NCBI RefSeq assembly: GCF_023283945.1
Contig: NZ_JAKIKW010000005.1
Location: forward strand, 124,001-188,000
DNA length: 64,000 nt
Source: Shewanella gelidimarina
GTDB lineage: Bacteria > Pseudomonadota > Gammaproteobacteria > Enterobacterales > Shewanellaceae
Direction of reading: 5' to 3'
Part shown: one piece after another, positions 63,132 through 64,000 of the stretch
How positions within the stretch are numbered: the first letter of the stretch is position 1
Layout of the letters: each line of letters begins with the position of its first letter
Made by a program: the position numbers and the translations under genes
Notes under the pieces: model-generated
Database searches by the model: none
Told to the model about the DNA's origin: nothing
Seen by the model: only the letters and a program-made list of their open reading frames with translations

Positions 63132-63260
63132 AACGACTTGATATAACGCCAAAGATTAGAGTCATCATCAATCGCTCGTTAGGTTATCATCTGCACTCTT
63201 TTGCAATGCCTATCCGTCAGCATTCGGTTTAAGTAACCTAACCCTTAGATAAAGTGAACT

Positions 63261-63776
63261 ATGCGCCTATTAAAATCCACCATACACCCTGAACTTACCT
63301 CTCTTAAGGGCAAGCGATTCCATCGCCAGGCCGCACGTGGCATTATCCTTGATGGCGAAAATATCCTCATGCTATACACCGAGCGTTATCATGACTACAG
63401 CATCCCTGGAGGCGGCGTCGATGAGGGTGAAGATCTACGCCAAGGTCTAGTGAGAGAGCTGGAAGAGGAGACCGGTGCACATCATATCGATATTTTGAGT
63501 GAATTTGGCTGCTATGAAGAGTTTCGACCTTGGTACAAAGATGACTTTGATTTAGTGCATATGGAGTCATATTGCTATATATGCACCATTCATCCGGAAC
63601 TGGGCGAAACACGACTTGAGCAGCATGAGATCCAAAATGGCATGCGCCCTCTATGGATTAATATTCACCAAGCCATTGCTCACAATGAACATACCATTAC
63701 CAACAGCCCTAAAAAAGGCATGTCGATAGAACGTGAGACATACCTGTTAAAACTCATTGTAGAAGAATTGCTTTAG
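63261..63776 (+). CDS. Nudix hydrolase
   Basis: 171 aa. A complete Nudix box, GGVDEGEDLRQGLVRELEEE followed by TGA, fits GX5EX7REUXEEXGU and binds magnesium for pyrophosphate cleavage of a nucleoside-diphosphate-linked substrate. The substrate is not identifiable. It stands alone after trmK (129-base gap). Confidence 0.9.
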   Translation: MRLLKSTIHPELTSLKGKRFHRQAARGIILDGENILMLYTERYHDYSIPGGGVDEGEDLRQGLVRELEEETGAHHIDILSEFGCYEEFRPWYKDDFDLVHMESYCYICTIHPELGETRLEQHEIQNGMRPLWINIHQAIAHNEHTITNSPKKGMSIERETYLLKLIVEELL

Positions 63777-63852
63777 GCTTTGAATAACGGTTCTAAATAG
63801 CAATGAAGAACCGTCACCTTAACGGTAAGCGCTTAACTTAAGTAAAGTAAAT

Positions 63853-64000
63853 TTAGCCTTGATCCCGTTTTTCAATCGCCACTTCAAGGCGCTTTATTTC
63901 CCGCTGAATGGCGTTACGGTTCATTTCATTGAAGGTCCACATCTTTATCGCTATCTGCATCATACTGCTCAATAACAGTGTCACGCCCCACTTAATTAAC
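63853..64000 (-). CDS. Partial gene at the window edge
   Basis: The last 48 codons of a minus-strand gene, running past the end of the window. The visible part has a hydrophobic patch (GVTLLLSSMMQIAIKMW) then a charged helix (RNAIQREIKRLEVAIEKRD) and a TAA at 63853-63855. It looks like a small membrane protein with a coiled-coil tail. Not recognised; the start is outside the window. Confidence 0.5.
   Translation of the reverse strand, partial: LIKWGVTLLLSSMMQIAIKMWTFNEMNRNAIQREIKRLEVAIEKRDQG

Noticed and set aside
1..64000. CRISPR arrays, tRNA or rRNA genes, prophage or plasmid maintenance genes
   Set aside because: Looked for and not found; the only repeats are protein-coding arrays and the MITE-like copies.

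Overview
The window is a chromosomal stretch from a marine gammaproteobacterium, almost certainly a Shewanella that makes long-chain polyunsaturated fatty acids. Its centre is a complete pfa cluster (about 2.2-24.8 kb) of the EPA-type Shewanella layout: pfaE on the minus strand, an EF-G-like GTPase, then pfaR-pfaA-pfaB-pfaC joined by one-base start/stop overlaps, then pfaD after a 200-base gap. PfaA carries six tandem acyl carrier domains. PfaE would load the pantetheine arms, PfaA/B/C elongate, reduce and dehydrate, and PfaD is the flavin enoyl reductase. The organism and the fatty acid are inferred from gene order and protein similarity, not from a search.

Region by region. 0-2.2 kb: a secreted zinc alkyl sulfatase. 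2.2-24.8 kb: the pfa cluster. 25-31.4 kb: a minus-strand pair, an OmpA-like barrel and a 1745-residue lipoprotein of about 19 Ig-like (BIG2) repeats. 31.7-32.2 kb: a decayed second copy of the 3' third of pfaD. 32.4-43 kb: a diguanylate cyclase, an LpxR-like outer-membrane protein, a penicillin-acylase-type hydrolase, a small zinc-ribbon protein, an RhlE-type helicase, a membrane-anchored TPR protein and an exported M20 amidohydrolase. 43-46.9 kb: a TonB siderophore receptor with a Fur-box-like site and a GlyGly-CTERM-like anchored protein. 47-51 kb: a PepSY / response regulator / sensor kinase operon and a DUF3300 gene that share one promoter architecture. 51-58 kb: an LRR-protein kinase, an AarF/UbiB-type kinase, DUF599, rsmS, small zinc proteins, an outer-membrane protein and fetB. 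58.5-64 kb: pepT, a structured leader followed by a DUF3302-HlyD pair, a Rossmann-fold protein, trmK, a Nudix hydrolase and a truncated gene at the edge.

Observations beyond ordinary annotation: (1) a roughly 215-nt leader before DUF3302-HlyD in which four segments form mutually exclusive helices, the last covering the ribosome-binding site; (2) PfaR aligns along its length with IS481-type transposases but has lost a catalytic Asp, so it looks like a domesticated transposase; (3) a pfaD pseudogene; (4) a shared 11-bp-period direct repeat plus -10 box before the two-component operon and the DUF3300 gene; (5) three copies of a ~300-bp element with terminal inverted repeats; (6) a long inverted repeat starting on the pfaC stop codon. 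No tRNA, rRNA or CRISPR array was seen.
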